A DNA stretch of 57,845 nt from CALMEH01 sp964548225. Its GTDB lineage: Bacteria; Acidobacteriota; Blastocatellia; Pyrinomonadales; Pyrinomonadaceae. The notes under the pieces were generated by a model. It saw only the letters and a list, made by a program, of their open reading frames with translations. It did not search any database and had not been told where the DNA came from. The stretch spans positions 1 to 57,845 of the forward strand of contig CAZJQP010000023.1 in assembly GCA_964548225.1 (NCBI GenBank), written 5' to 3'. The translations under genes were made by a program, and so were the position numbers. Of the stretch, positions 8,198 to 17,152 are shown piece after piece (within the stretch, counting starts at the first letter, position 1; every line of letters starts with the position of its first letter).

Positions 8198-9907
8198 ATG
8201 AACAAGCGTTGGAACATTCTCAAACACGACCGCCAAAAGATAATTCCACTTTCGCAAACGCTGAAAGTTTCGCCTCTGATTGCCGCTTTGCTGGTTTCTC
8301 GCGGTTTTGAAACGCACGAAAAAGCACATAAATTCTTAAATCCTTCTTTGGAAGATTTGCACGAGCCGAATCTTTTGAAGGATATGGAAAAATCGGTTGC
8401 GCGGATTCTGAAAGCCGTCGAAAATCAAGAGAAAATTTTGATTTGGGGCGATTATGATGTTGATGGCACAACCGGAACGGTTGTTTTGCGAAAGGCACTC
8501 GACATTATCGGCGCACAGACCGGATTTCACGTTCCGAATCGTTTTACCGAAGGTTACGGTTTGAATATTCCTGCGCTCGAAAAAGCGAAAGAACGCGGTT
8601 ACGGGTTGGTGATTACGGTTGATTGCGGTTCGACGGCGTTTGAGCCGATTGCTTGGGCGCAAAATGCCGGAATAGACGTGATTGTTACCGACCATCATTT
8701 GACTAAAGATGAAGGTTTGCCCGATGCGTTTGCGGTGATAAATCCGAATCAGCCCGACTGTAATTATCCCGACAAAAATCTTGCCGGAGTCGGTGTGGCG
8801 TTCAAATTAGCACACGCTTTGCTTCGTGAAAAAGGCAAAGAAAAAATTATCGAAGGCTTTTTGAAAGTTGTTGCCATTGGCACGATTGCCGACATTATGA
8901 AACTTTCGGGCGAAAATCGTGCGATTGTCAAAATCGGTTTGCAGGATTTGCCCAAAGCGCGTAATTACGGGCTGAAAGCGTTGATGGAAGTTGCCGATTG
9001 CAAATCGGAAATGACGAGTTATCATATCGGTTTTCGTATCGCGCCGAGAATAAATGCCGCCGGAAGAATGGATGTTGCGCGTCAAGTTGTCGAACTTTTT
9101 GAAGCCGAAACTTTTGAAAAAGCGCGTGAACTCGCGGAAATTTTGGACAGCCGAAATCGTGAACGGCAAAAAGTTCAGATGGAAATTACCGCGCTGGCTT
9201 TGCAGGAATATTTAGATGTTGGCGGAAAAGATAATCAATCTCACTTTGCTGTCGTCGCGGGCGAAGGTTGGCATCGCGGCGTGATTGGACTTGCGGCTTC
9301 GAGAATTACCGAAAAACTCAATCGTCCGTCAATCGTTATTTCGCTCGAAAACGGAATCGGACACGGAAGCGCGAGAAGTATCGCCAATTATCATTTGCTT
9401 CAAGGCTTAGATTCGTGCGGCGATTTGATGGAGCAATACGGCGGACACGCCGCCGCCGCCGGAATGAAGATTTCCGCCGAAAACATCAACGCTTTGCGCG
9501 AAAAATTAAATGCTCACGCCGCCGAAAATCTTTCTGCGGAAGATTTGATTCCCGAAATCAGAATTGACGCAGAAGTTTCATCAAAAACGATGGATTTATC
9601 AATCGTCGAAGAACTGAAAATGCTCGAACCGTTCGGCGCAGGAAATCCGAAACCGATTTTTGCGACGAAAGATTTATTTTTGACGCAAGAACCATTCGTA
9701 ATGAAGGAAAAACATCTAAAATTAAATCTCGCCGATGCAAACGGCAAACGCTTTGAAGCCGTCTGGTGGGACGGTGTGGAAAAATCAAAAGGGCAAACTC
9801 TCCAGCCCAAAACGCGCATCGAATTAGCCTACACGCCTGAAGCAAACACTTGGCAGGGAAATACTCGTTTGCAACTTGTCGTGGAAGATTTGAGAACGGA
9901 TAATTGA
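8198..9907 (+). CDS. recJ: Single-stranded-DNA-specific exonuclease RecJ
   Basis: 569 residues, matching bacterial RecJ, a 5'-3' single-strand DNA exonuclease in recombinational and mismatch repair. DHH-family motifs are present: DYDVDGTTG near residue 83, DHHLT near 165, and the DHHA1 motif GGHAAAAG in the C-terminal half, followed by an OB-like domain. The frame is open back to a TTG at 8156, but that stretch is the repeat element; the ATG at 8198 (MNKRWNIL) is the natural start. There is no Shine-Dalgarno sequence because the repeat occupies that position. It ends 4 bp before the LptC-like gene. Confidence 0.95.
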   Translation: MNKRWNILKHDRQKIIPLSQTLKVSPLIAALLVSRGFETHEKAHKFLNPSLEDLHEPNLLKDMEKSVARILKAVENQEKILIWGDYDVDGTTGTVVLRKALDIIGAQTGFHVPNRFTEGYGLNIPALEKAKERGYGLVITVDCGSTAFEPIAWAQNAGIDVIVTDHHLTKDEGLPDAFAVINPNQPDCNYPDKNLAGVGVAFKLAHALLREKGKEKIIEGFLKVVAIGTIADIMKLSGENRAIVKIGLQDLPKARNYGLKALMEVADCKSEMTSYHIGFRIAPRINAAGRMDVARQVVELFEAETFEKARELAEILDSRNRERQKVQMEITALALQEYLDVGGKDNQSHFAVVAGEGWHRGVIGLAASRITEKLNRPSIVISLENGIGHGSARSIANYHLLQGLDSCGDLMEQYGGHAAAAGMKISAENINALREKLNAHAAENLSAEDLIPEIRIDAEVSSKTMDLSIVEELKMLEPFGAGNPKPIFATKDLFLTQEPFVMKEKHLKLNLADANGKRFEAVWWDGVEKSKGQTLQPKTRIELAYTPEANTWQGNTRLQLVVEDLRTDN

Positions 9908-9911
9908 ATTA

Positions 9912-12764
9912 GTGCCTGAAACAAAACGCCAAAACATTAAAAAATTACAACGCCGCGCCGCTTTGCCGAAGTATTTTCGTGTCGGGGCGATTGTTGCCCT
10001 GTGTTTGACGATTTTAATTGTCGGAATCGGACTTTATCGGGCGCGGAATTTTGAGACTTTTCGGATGAAAGGTTTTCCGACTGAATTGTCGAAAGATGTT
10101 GTCGCAACTGTCAACGGTTATGAACGCACGGAAACTGAGGGCGATGTCAAAAAATATTTCATAAAAGCAGATAAAGCAACGACTTTTGCAGATAATCATC
10201 AAGAAATGGAAAATGTCTATGTTGAAGTTTTTGATGATAAATCAGACAAATTCGACAAAATTTCTGCAAGTAAAGCTGTTTATATTCCGGCGGCGGACGG
10301 GACAAAAAATTTTACCGCCTTTTTGGCTGGGACGATAAATATTTTGACGCGAGATGAATTGCAAATAAAGACCGAACAAGCGACTTATACGAAAGCAACC
10401 GAAACCATTGAAGCTGAGGAAACGGTTGAATTTTCGCGTGAAAATATTTCCGGCAAATCGTTCGGTGCGATTGCGAAAATTCAGGAAAAAACGCTTGAAC
10501 TGTTGAAAGATGTCGAGATTGAAACCGTCGGCGGCGAAGGCGAATTTGCAAAGGTAAGATTTGCGAAAATTACGAGTGGATACGCATTTCTTAATATGCC
10601 CGAAGAGCGCGTTGATTTTAATGAAAATGTTTTTGTAAATGTTGTGCCTAATGGAAATGCGGGCGAACTATCTCAGCCTTCGGAAATTAAATCTGACAAA
10701 GCATCGGCATATTTTACTGAAAAACAATTGAAAAAAATTGATTTGGACGGCAATGTTTTCGTATATCAAAAACCTTCGGGCAATTCGCCGAAATGGTCGA
10801 AAATCAATGCGAATCGAGCCGTGGCATTAATTGAAAAAGAAGTTAAATGCATCGAACTTTTCGACAATGTTCAAATTGAAACAACTCAAAATCAAGCGAA
10901 ACCAACACGGATAAAATCGGGTTATGCGCTTTATGAAAAGGATGCGGACAGATTTACGCTCGACAAAGGAGTTGAAATTATCACGATTGAATCAAATCAA
11001 CCTGCGGTAATTACTTCAAACGACGCGGTTTATGAGCAGTCGAACGGCAGAATCTTTTTGAATGGAAACGCCGAAATTACGAATGGCGGAAATTATATCA
11101 AGGGCGATAAATTGACTGCGGAGCTGTTTGCGTCAAAGAAAATAAAATCGGCACAAGCCTTCGGAAATGCTTTTTTGCGTCAATCCGACTCGGAAAAGAC
11201 TGCGGAAATTTCAGCCAACGAATTGAACGCAACTTTTAACGAAAACCAAAAAATGCAAACTGCAAATGCTTCCGGCAATGCCTTTTTGCGGCAGAAAACC
11301 GAAGAACGCACAACGGAAGTTTCGGCAAATGAATTGAACGCAAATTTTAATGAAAATCAGCAACTGCAAACTGCAAATGCTATCGGACAATCAAATGCAG
11401 TTTTGATTCCGGTGCAAGCAACTGAATATTCAAAAGTTACGCTCTTCGCACCGAATGCGATTCGCCTCAATTTTCGTGAAAACGGCTTACTTGAACAAAT
11501 GCAAACCGACGGGCGCACGACAATCCTAATGAATGCGCCAAACAATAAACCGGACGCGGCGAATAAAAAACTGACCGCGGACACGGTGAAGACTTATTTT
11601 CACGCCAACGGCAAGGATTTAGCCAAAGCTGAAGCTATCGGAAACGCCGAGCTTTATGTCGAACCGCTTCGCGCCCTTGCGGAAAATTATAAAACAACGA
11701 TAAATGCGGCGCGATTTGATTGTGATTTTTTCGATGTCGGGAACAATGCCAAAAATTGCACTGCTCAGACAAAAACGAAACTCGTGCGTGTTCCGACAAT
11801 TCCATCGGAAAATCGCGGTAATCAAACTTTGATTGCCGACAGATTAAATGCAAACTTTAATCAAAACACTCAGGACATCGAACGAATGGAAGCTGTCGGA
11901 AACACAAAATTTTCCGAACTCGACCGCAACGGAATTGCTGAAAACATTACGTTCACGGCAAATGACGAAGTTGTCCGTTTGCGCGGCGGTGAGCCGACGG
12001 TTTGGGATTCGCGGGCGCGAGCGAAAGCAAACGAGATTGATTGGGACACGCGCAATGATAAATCATTTTTGCGCGGAAATGTTGCCACGACGTATTACAG
12101 CCAAAATCAGACGGGCGGTGCAACTCCTTTTGGCAACGCGAAATCGCCGGTTTTTGTAACTTCTGCGGAAGCACAATTTGACCACAAAGCCGAAACCGGA
12201 CTTTACACGGGAAATGCCCGCGCTTGGCAGGAAAATAACTATGTTCGCGCTGAAAAACTTTTGCTTCAGCAAAAGGAAGGCAAACTTTACGGCGAAAGCA
12301 ATGTGCAGAGCGTTTTGTATGATATGAAGCGCGTGGAAAACGGCAAACCGTCGAATGTTCCGGTTTCGGCTTCATCGCAAAAGATTTATTATTTCAAAGA
12401 AAATAATGTTTTGAGATACGAAACCGATGTTGATATTCGGCAGGGAACTGATAGAATACAAGCCGGAATTGCCAATATTTATTTGAACAAAAACAACGAA
12501 TTTTCCAAAGGAATTATCGAAAACAACGTCATTGTTACACAACCGAATCGCCGTGCGCTGGGTGATTGGGCGCAATACACGGCGGAAAATGAAGTTGTTG
12601 TTTTACGCGGAAATCCGGCGCGTGTCGAAGACAGTGAAAGCGGAACGTCGCAAGCCGCACAATTAACTGTTTCGATGCGAACCAAACAAGTTTTGAGCGA
12701 AGGGAAAACGAACCAGACAAACACGGGCAGAACCAGAACGGTTTATAAGGTGAAGCCGCAATAA
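9912..12764 (+). CDS. lptC: Giant LptC/OstA (LptA)-like LPS-export protein
   Basis: 950 residues with a GTG start. One N-terminal membrane helix (about residues 25-42) is followed by a long beta-rich periplasmic region. The region just after the helix (FRMKGFPTELSKDVVATVNGYERTETEGDVKKYFIKADKATTF, split here over residues 45-90) has the LptC pattern. The rest contains many OstA-type units of the form A..Y....G.....NV....., including near-repeats ANELNATFNENQ and ANELNANFNENQ around residues 435-480. Normal LptC and LptA are each about 190 residues, so this is a fusion or expansion. It sits directly upstream of lptB, which supports a role in moving lipopolysaccharide across the periplasm. It could replace separate LptC and LptA proteins. 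Confidence 0.8.
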   Translation: MPETKRQNIKKLQRRAALPKYFRVGAIVALCLTILIVGIGLYRARNFETFRMKGFPTELSKDVVATVNGYERTETEGDVKKYFIKADKATTFADNHQEMENVYVEVFDDKSDKFDKISASKAVYIPAADGTKNFTAFLAGTINILTRDELQIKTEQATYTKATETIEAEETVEFSRENISGKSFGAIAKIQEKTLELLKDVEIETVGGEGEFAKVRFAKITSGYAFLNMPEERVDFNENVFVNVVPNGNAGELSQPSEIKSDKASAYFTEKQLKKIDLDGNVFVYQKPSGNSPKWSKINANRAVALIEKEVKCIELFDNVQIETTQNQAKPTRIKSGYALYEKDADRFTLDKGVEIITIESNQPAVITSNDAVYEQSNGRIFLNGNAEITNGGNYIKGDKLTAELFASKKIKSAQAFGNAFLRQSDSEKTAEISANELNATFNENQKMQTANASGNAFLRQKTEERTTEVSANELNANFNENQQLQTANAIGQSNAVLIPVQATEYSKVTLFAPNAIRLNFRENGLLEQMQTDGRTTILMNAPNNKPDAANKKLTADTVKTYFHANGKDLAKAEAIGNAELYVEPLRALAENYKTTINAARFDCDFFDVGNNAKNCTAQTKTKLVRVPTIPSENRGNQTLIADRLNANFNQNTQDIERMEAVGNTKFSELDRNGIAENITFTANDEVVRLRGGEPTVWDSRARAKANEIDWDTRNDKSFLRGNVATTYYSQNQTGGATPFGNAKSPVFVTSAEAQFDHKAETGLYTGNARAWQENNYVRAEKLLLQQKEGKLYGESNVQSVLYDMKRVENGKPSNVPVSASSQKIYYFKENNVLRYETDVDIRQGTDRIQAGIANIYLNKNNEFSKGIIENNVIVTQPNRRALGDWAQYTAENEVVVLRGNPARVEDSESGTSQAAQLTVSMRTKQVLSEGKTNQTNTGRTRTVYKVKPQ

Positions 12765-12765
12765 A

Positions 12766-12865
12766 GTTCAGAGTTACGCCTTTAGGCGTGAATTGATGCG
12801 GTTTTCAAAAAATTTAAGTTTATTATATGTCAACGCAAAACACGGCTGAAGCCGTAACTCTGAAC
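12766..12865. repeat. Inverted repeat spanning the lptB start
   Basis: A perfect 13-bp inverted repeat (12766-12778 and 12853-12865). The right arm lies inside the first codons of lptB. A second small hairpin, acgcctttaggcgt, occupies 12776-12789. The pairing would enclose the lptB start codon in a large loop. Confidence 0.7.
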
Positions 12866-13588
12866 AATGAATCGCTTGCCGCGCAAAACTTGCAGAAAAC
12901 CTACGGGCGCAGGCGCGTGGTTGATGATGTTTCGCTGTTTGTCGAACAAGGCGAAGTTGTCGGGCTTTTGGGGGCGAACGGCGCGGGGAAGACGACGACT
13001 TTTTATATGATGACCGGACTCGAACGCGCTGAAAAAGGTAAGATTTTTTTGAACGGTCAAGATGTTACGACGCTTCCGATGTATCTTCGGGCGCGTTTGG
13101 GTTTAGGTTATTTGCCGCAAGAACCTTCGATTTTTCGGAAACTTTCTGCCGAACAAAATATTCTCGCCGTTCTGGAAACAATGAAAATGAACCGCACCGA
13201 AAGATTTGCGCGGCTTGATGAACTTTTAGATGAATTTGGCATATCGCACGTTCGTAAAACTCGCGGCGATGCACTTTCCGGCGGCGAACGTCGGCGCGTC
13301 GAAATCGCTAGATGTTTGGCAAGCGAACCCGAATATATTCTTTTGGACGAACCTTTTGCAGGAATTGATCCGATTGCGATTGACGATATTCGGGAAATTA
13401 TACTTTACCTGAAAAATCAAGGCATCGGCATCTTGATTACCGATCACAACGTCCGCGAAACTTTGGGAATTACCGACCGCGCCTACATTATGGCGGAAGG
13501 CAGAATCTTACGAACCGGCGCACCTGCCGAACTCGTCGAAGATGAAGATGTGCGGCGGCTTTATTTGGGCGAAAGGTTTAGTTTATAA
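12827..13588 (+). CDS. lptB: LPS export ABC transporter ATP-binding protein LptB
   Basis: ABC ATPase of 253 residues that powers lipopolysaccharide extraction from the inner membrane with LptFG. Walker A GANGAGKTT is at residues 49-57, the signature LSGGERRR near 145, Walker B ILLDEPFAGIDP near 165 and the switch His in ITDHNVRE near 200. The first 14 or so residues (MSTQNTAEAVTLNN) extend beyond the usual LptB start and are encoded partly by an inverted-repeat element. It follows the LptC-like gene by 62 bp. lptF and lptG are not in the window. Confidence 0.95.
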   Translation: MSTQNTAEAVTLNNESLAAQNLQKTYGRRRVVDDVSLFVEQGEVVGLLGANGAGKTTTFYMMTGLERAEKGKIFLNGQDVTTLPMYLRARLGLGYLPQEPSIFRKLSAEQNILAVLETMKMNRTERFARLDELLDEFGISHVRKTRGDALSGGERRRVEIARCLASEPEYILLDEPFAGIDPIAIDDIREIILYLKNQGIGILITDHNVRETLGITDRAYIMAEGRILRTGAPAELVEDEDVRRLYLGERFSL

Positions 13589-13592
13589 AAAA

Positions 13593-13666
13593 AATGCAAA
13601 ACGCGCACGAAGTAAGCGTATTCTTTGAGGATAAGAACACGCTTACTTCGTGCGCGTTTCTGCATT
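13593..13666. terminator. Bidirectional hairpin between convergent genes
   Basis: A near-perfect 27-bp inverted repeat (13593-13619 and 13639-13666, one inserted base) with A/T-rich flanks on both sides. It separates lptB from the convergent beta-helix gene and probably terminates both transcripts. Confidence 0.8.
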
Positions 13667-13670
13667 AAAA

Positions 13671-15380
13671 TTATGGCGCAATCGTAATATCGGGAATAGT
13701 TACGGCATCGTTTGCCAAGACGAATTGTGGATTATTTACAAAAGTAAAAATCTTACTCGCCGCCGTAACTTGATAAACTTCGCCAACATTCGCATTATCA
13801 AAACGATAATAGCCGAATGGATTTGTTGTTGTGCGGATTGTATTGCCACTGTTTGAAGTCAAAAGCACCGTAACTCTTGAAGACAACGCGCCGTTTGGTG
13901 AAACGATTCTACCGAAAACAGAAGTTGTCGCAGGAGAAACATATAGACGATAATTTGCCGTATAAGAATTTGCGCCGTTCAAACCTCCGATGCCGAATTC
14001 AAACTTTCCGCTTTGCGTCGGAGTTCCGCTTACAGCAATCGTTCCGCCAACATTGAAGAAAACACCATTGGGAAATGAGCCGAAAATTATCGGGTAACTA
14101 AAACTTCCGATATTCGGCACAACCGTTTGATTGTAAGCCTGATTAATATTCGCATTTGGCAAAAGCGCAATATAATCCGGCGAATTTTCAACTGCGCCGA
14201 TGTCCACAGTTGCTCCGAACGGGCGCGGTGTGCCGCGTTGATCGGTATTAATTGCGACAAGCGGATTATTTGCTGTGCAAGTCAAATCAATCACACAATT
14301 TTGTCCACCGTTGAGCGCGGGCGATGTCGAACCCGGCACGAAACTCAAGCCGTTGCCGCCGTAAAATCCATGCGGTGAAAGCTGTGGGTTGATGTTTTGT
14401 AAATCAGAACCAATCCAGCCCGTCGAAGTTCCGATATTGCCGATGATGTTATTTCCTTCGGAATTTATCGCGCCCGTAGCGTCGGGCGAGGTTGCGATGC
14501 CGTTGTTGCCGCTAATAATCGTGTTGCGGAAAACGCCGATGTTTGCCGTAGATTTATGAATTCCTCCGCCATTTGTGGTTGAAGTATTTCCAACAATGGT
14601 CGAATTTGTAATGTTCAAAGCAGTGCCGTTAAAAATAATTCCGCCTCCTGCGCCGGTATTTGCCGTATTTCCCGAAATTGTTGTATTGGTAATGTTGACC
14701 GTGCCGTTGGCTTGAATTGCGCCGCCGCCGACGGTTGAACCTGAAGTATTATTGTAAATCGAAGAATTTCGGATGTTGGTCGTATTTCCGCCAAAATTTT
14801 GTGTTGCTCCGCCCGAAGCTGTGGCTGAATTATTAAAAATTGCACAACCGACAATATTAAGCGTAGCAGTTCCGGCATTGTTTGATGCGCCGCCGTTTGC
14901 TGCTGTATTGCCTGTTAAGACAAGATTTGAAAGCGTCAAAGTTCCGCCATTGTTATAAACGCCGCCGCCGCGTCCGGTTTGCACTGTGCTGACGGCAGTT
15001 CCGCCGGTAACGCGCAAATTGGCAATGGTGGCAACGGAAAGCGTGTTATTTGTAAAAACACGACTCGCATTATTTCCGCTGACGGTCAATTTGTCTGCGC
15101 CGGGACCGAAAATCAAAAGCGTTCCGTTGTTATTGATAATAATGTCCGTGCCACCGAGGGTGATGGTTTGCGGTGTGTTGAACAGCGATGCGAAAATAAT
15201 TGTATCGTTATCTGCTGTGCCGTTTGCTGCAGCGACCGCTTCGCGCAAACTGCAATCAGCGTCGCACGTTCCGTCATTCGTGTCGGCAATTTTCGTAACC
15301 GTATAAACCGCGCCGAAAACAGTTTGACCTAAACCTATTGCTAAAATTAAAGAAAAGGCAATTTTGCCGAGTTTATTCAT
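13671..15380 (-). CDS. Secreted CSLREA-type beta-helix protein with carboxypeptidase-regulatory-like C-terminal domain
   Basis: 569 residues with a clear signal peptide (MNKLGKIAFSLILAIGLGQTVFGA). Next comes a CSLREA motif (CDADCSLREAVAAAN, about residues 38-52), then a long run of NxxxxGNTA/NITNSTI units (about 90-330) typical of a right-handed parallel beta-helix. A middle Ig-like segment (about 400-475) has a PNGVFFNVGGTIAVSGTPTQSG pattern as in putative-Ig domains. A final 85-residue domain (SVFGRIVSPNGALSS to the end, with NPFGYYRFDNANVG) resembles carboxypeptidase-regulatory/TonB-plug-like domains. It is an extracellular surface protein; the ligand is unknown. It converges on lptB. Confidence 0.85.
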   Translation of the reverse strand: MNKLGKIAFSLILAIGLGQTVFGAVYTVTKIADTNDGTCDADCSLREAVAAANGTADNDTIIFASLFNTPQTITLGGTDIIINNNGTLLIFGPGADKLTVSGNNASRVFTNNTLSVATIANLRVTGGTAVSTVQTGRGGGVYNNGGTLTLSNLVLTGNTAANGGASNNAGTATLNIVGCAIFNNSATASGGATQNFGGNTTNIRNSSIYNNTSGSTVGGGAIQANGTVNITNTTISGNTANTGAGGGIIFNGTALNITNSTIVGNTSTTNGGGIHKSTANIGVFRNTIISGNNGIATSPDATGAINSEGNNIIGNIGTSTGWIGSDLQNINPQLSPHGFYGGNGLSFVPGSTSPALNGGQNCVIDLTCTANNPLVAINTDQRGTPRPFGATVDIGAVENSPDYIALLPNANINQAYNQTVVPNIGSFSYPIIFGSFPNGVFFNVGGTIAVSGTPTQSGKFEFGIGGLNGANSYTANYRLYVSPATTSVFGRIVSPNGALSSRVTVLLTSNSGNTIRTTTNPFGYYRFDNANVGEVYQVTAASKIFTFVNNPQFVLANDAVTIPDITIAP

Positions 15381-15451
15381 AATGTTTATCTCCCTATAAT
15401 GTTAATTGTCCTGCTTTTAAGACGATTCTAACCTTTAATGACGCAGATGGC

Positions 15452-15486
15452 AAAAAAAAGTGTGGACGAATCATCCACACTTTTTT
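15452..15486 (-). terminator. Intrinsic terminator of the GNAT/epimerase genes
   Basis: Stem GTGTGGA / TCCACAC (15460-15466 and 15474-15480), flanked by eight A on one side and six T on the other. It works in either direction. It lies just past the stop of the minus-strand acetyltransferase gene and so probably ends the ugd-epimerase-GNAT transcript. Confidence 0.85.
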
Positions 15487-15510
15487 AAGATTTAGTTGTT
15501 TTTGGTTATT

Positions 15511-16044
15511 TTAGTCGTGAGTTAAATACTTAATCATTAATAAATCGGTTTGTGCGTCTGAACCTAATTGAAAAATGTGCTGACCGATATGGCGAAATCC
15601 GTATTTTTCGTAAAATCTTTGCGCTCGCGGATTAAACTCCCAAACGCCGAGCCACATCGCATCACAATTTAAGCGTTTGGCAAGCTCAAAACTTTCTTCC
15701 ATCAATTTTACGCCGACACCTTTGCCCAAAAATTTTTGGTGCGAATAAAGTCTGGCAAGTTCAATCGGTTTTACGGCTTTAACAGGTTCTTCGTGGCTTT
15801 TGACAATCAGTTTTGCATAACCTGCGGCTTCATTCTCGATTTCGGCAATTAAAAAAATATTTTGCGTATCGGCTAATTCTGTTTTGATTTGTTTCAAACT
15901 AAAAGCCTTTGCCATATAATCCGCCATATCTTCGGGTGAATTTTTCGGGTGTTCGTGAAATGCGTCCCAAAATGTTTGGTAACACAAATCAGAGAGCATC
16001 TCGGCATCTAGTTTTGTTGCTTGGCGGATTTCTATTGCAGACAT
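15511..16044 (-). CDS. GNAT family N-acetyltransferase
   Basis: 177 residues with a GNAT fold. The acetyl-CoA-binding motif A is seen as HQKFLGKGVGVKLMEESFELAKR (Q/RxxGxG/A type) near residues 102-124, followed by WLGVWEFNPRAQRFYEKYGF, the typical motif B. This arrangement is closest to PaiA-like or general GNAT proteins. The substrate cannot be stated. It lies 26 bp downstream of the epimerase gene on the same strand and ahead of a strong terminator, so it is the last gene of that transcript. Confidence 0.85.
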   Translation of the reverse strand: MSAIEIRQATKLDAEMLSDLCYQTFWDAFHEHPKNSPEDMADYMAKAFSLKQIKTELADTQNIFLIAEIENEAAGYAKLIVKSHEEPVKAVKPIELARLYSHQKFLGKGVGVKLMEESFELAKRLNCDAMWLGVWEFNPRAQRFYEKYGFRHIGQHIFQLGSDAQTDLLMIKYLTHD

Positions 16045-16070
16045 TTTCTAAAAAAATTTAACAGCAAAAA

Positions 16071-17027
16071 TTACTTGGCGAAACGGCTTTGACTCCACCA
16101 TTCGATAGTTTTTTTCAAGCCTTCTTCTAAACCATAGATTTTTTCGTAACCCAGATATTCCACCGCTTTTCGATTGTCGGCTTGCGAATGTTTTACGTCG
16201 CCGCGGCGTTCAGGTTGATAATCTGCTAGGACATCAGGTTTATTGGTGATTTTTTTTAGGACTTCAAGCAATTCGTTCAATGAAATTCTTTCACCGTTAG
16301 CGCAATTCATTACTTCGCCGATGCCTTTTGTCGTTTGAGCGGCTTTAATGTTGGTGTCCACCACATTAGCAATATATGTAAAATCTCTCGAAGTTTCGCC
16401 GTTTCCATAAATAACGGGCGTTTCATCTTTCATCAACGCATCAATAAAACGCGAAATTACGCCGGAATACATTGAAGAAGGATTTTGGCGCGGTCCGAAA
16501 ACATTAAAGTAGCGAAGCGAAACGGTTTCGATGTCATAGACATTTGAAAATACCTGACAATAATATTCGCCCATCAATTTTGCCGCCGCGTAGGGCGAAA
16601 GCGGGGAAGTCAGCATCGTTTCCGTTTTCGGTAAAACTTCCGTATCGCCATATGCACTGCTGGAAGCGGCATAAACAAAACGCCTTACCCCTGTGTTTTT
16701 TGAGTTTAAAAGTAGATTGAAAGTTCCGTTGACACACGCTTGATGAGTTTCAGCAGGATTCTCCACCGATCGTGGGACGGATGGTAGAGCGGCTTGATGA
16801 AATACGATTTCGACATCCTGCAGAGCTTTTTGCAAAGCCGAATCATCATTTATATCACCTTCGATAAAATCAAAATCACCCTTGATTTCTTCTAAATTTT
16901 CCCGAAATCCGGTAACGAAATTATCAATAATAACAACTTTCGCTCCTTTGCTAATTAATCCGTCCGCAAGATTAGAGCCGATAAATCCTGCTCCGCCCGT
17001 TACTAAAACTTTTGTTGTAATTGACAT
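16071..17027 (-). CDS. NAD-dependent nucleotide-sugar epimerase (extended SDR)
   Basis: 318 residues. The Rossmann motif GGAGFIGSNLAD is at about residues 11-22 and the catalytic SSSAYGD plus YAAAK (Tyr-x3-Lys) lie near 125-155. YFNVFGPRQNP is the nucleotide-sugar signature of UDP-glucose or UDP-GlcNAc 4-epimerases (GalE/WbpP-like), though related dehydratases cannot be excluded. It is followed by an acetyltransferase and preceded by UDP-glucose dehydrogenase, so it probably supplies sugars for a polysaccharide or glycan. Confidence 0.9.
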   Translation of the reverse strand: MSITTKVLVTGGAGFIGSNLADGLISKGAKVVIIDNFVTGFRENLEEIKGDFDFIEGDINDDSALQKALQDVEIVFHQAALPSVPRSVENPAETHQACVNGTFNLLLNSKNTGVRRFVYAASSSAYGDTEVLPKTETMLTSPLSPYAAAKLMGEYYCQVFSNVYDIETVSLRYFNVFGPRQNPSSMYSGVISRFIDALMKDETPVIYGNGETSRDFTYIANVVDTNIKAAQTTKGIGEVMNCANGERISLNELLEVLKKITNKPDVLADYQPERRGDVKHSQADNRKAVEYLGYEKIYGLEEGLKKTIEWWSQSRFAK

Positions 17028-17035
17028 AAATTTTT

Positions 17036-17146
17036 AGAAGAAGAGAAAAAGAGAAAAGGGGATTTCTTCTTTTCCAGACCATTTATTTAATTGCAATTTA
17101 CGGATAGAGCAAGTTCTCCTTTTTTCTTCTTCTCCTTTTCTCCGTG
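17036..17146. repeat. Purine/pyrimidine simple-sequence palindrome between epimerase and ugd
   Basis: An agaagaagagaaaaagag stretch (from about 17036) is mirrored by a ccttttttcttcttctcc stretch (ending near 17146). The arms are imperfect reverse complements around a unique centre. Same kind of element as at 28510 and 54686. Confidence 0.7.
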
Positions 17147-17152
17147 TCTTTT

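Noticed and set aside
13671..15380. Possible autotransporter or adhesin with passenger
   Set aside because: No beta-barrel or anchor domain at the C terminus; only beta-helix and Ig-like parts are seen.
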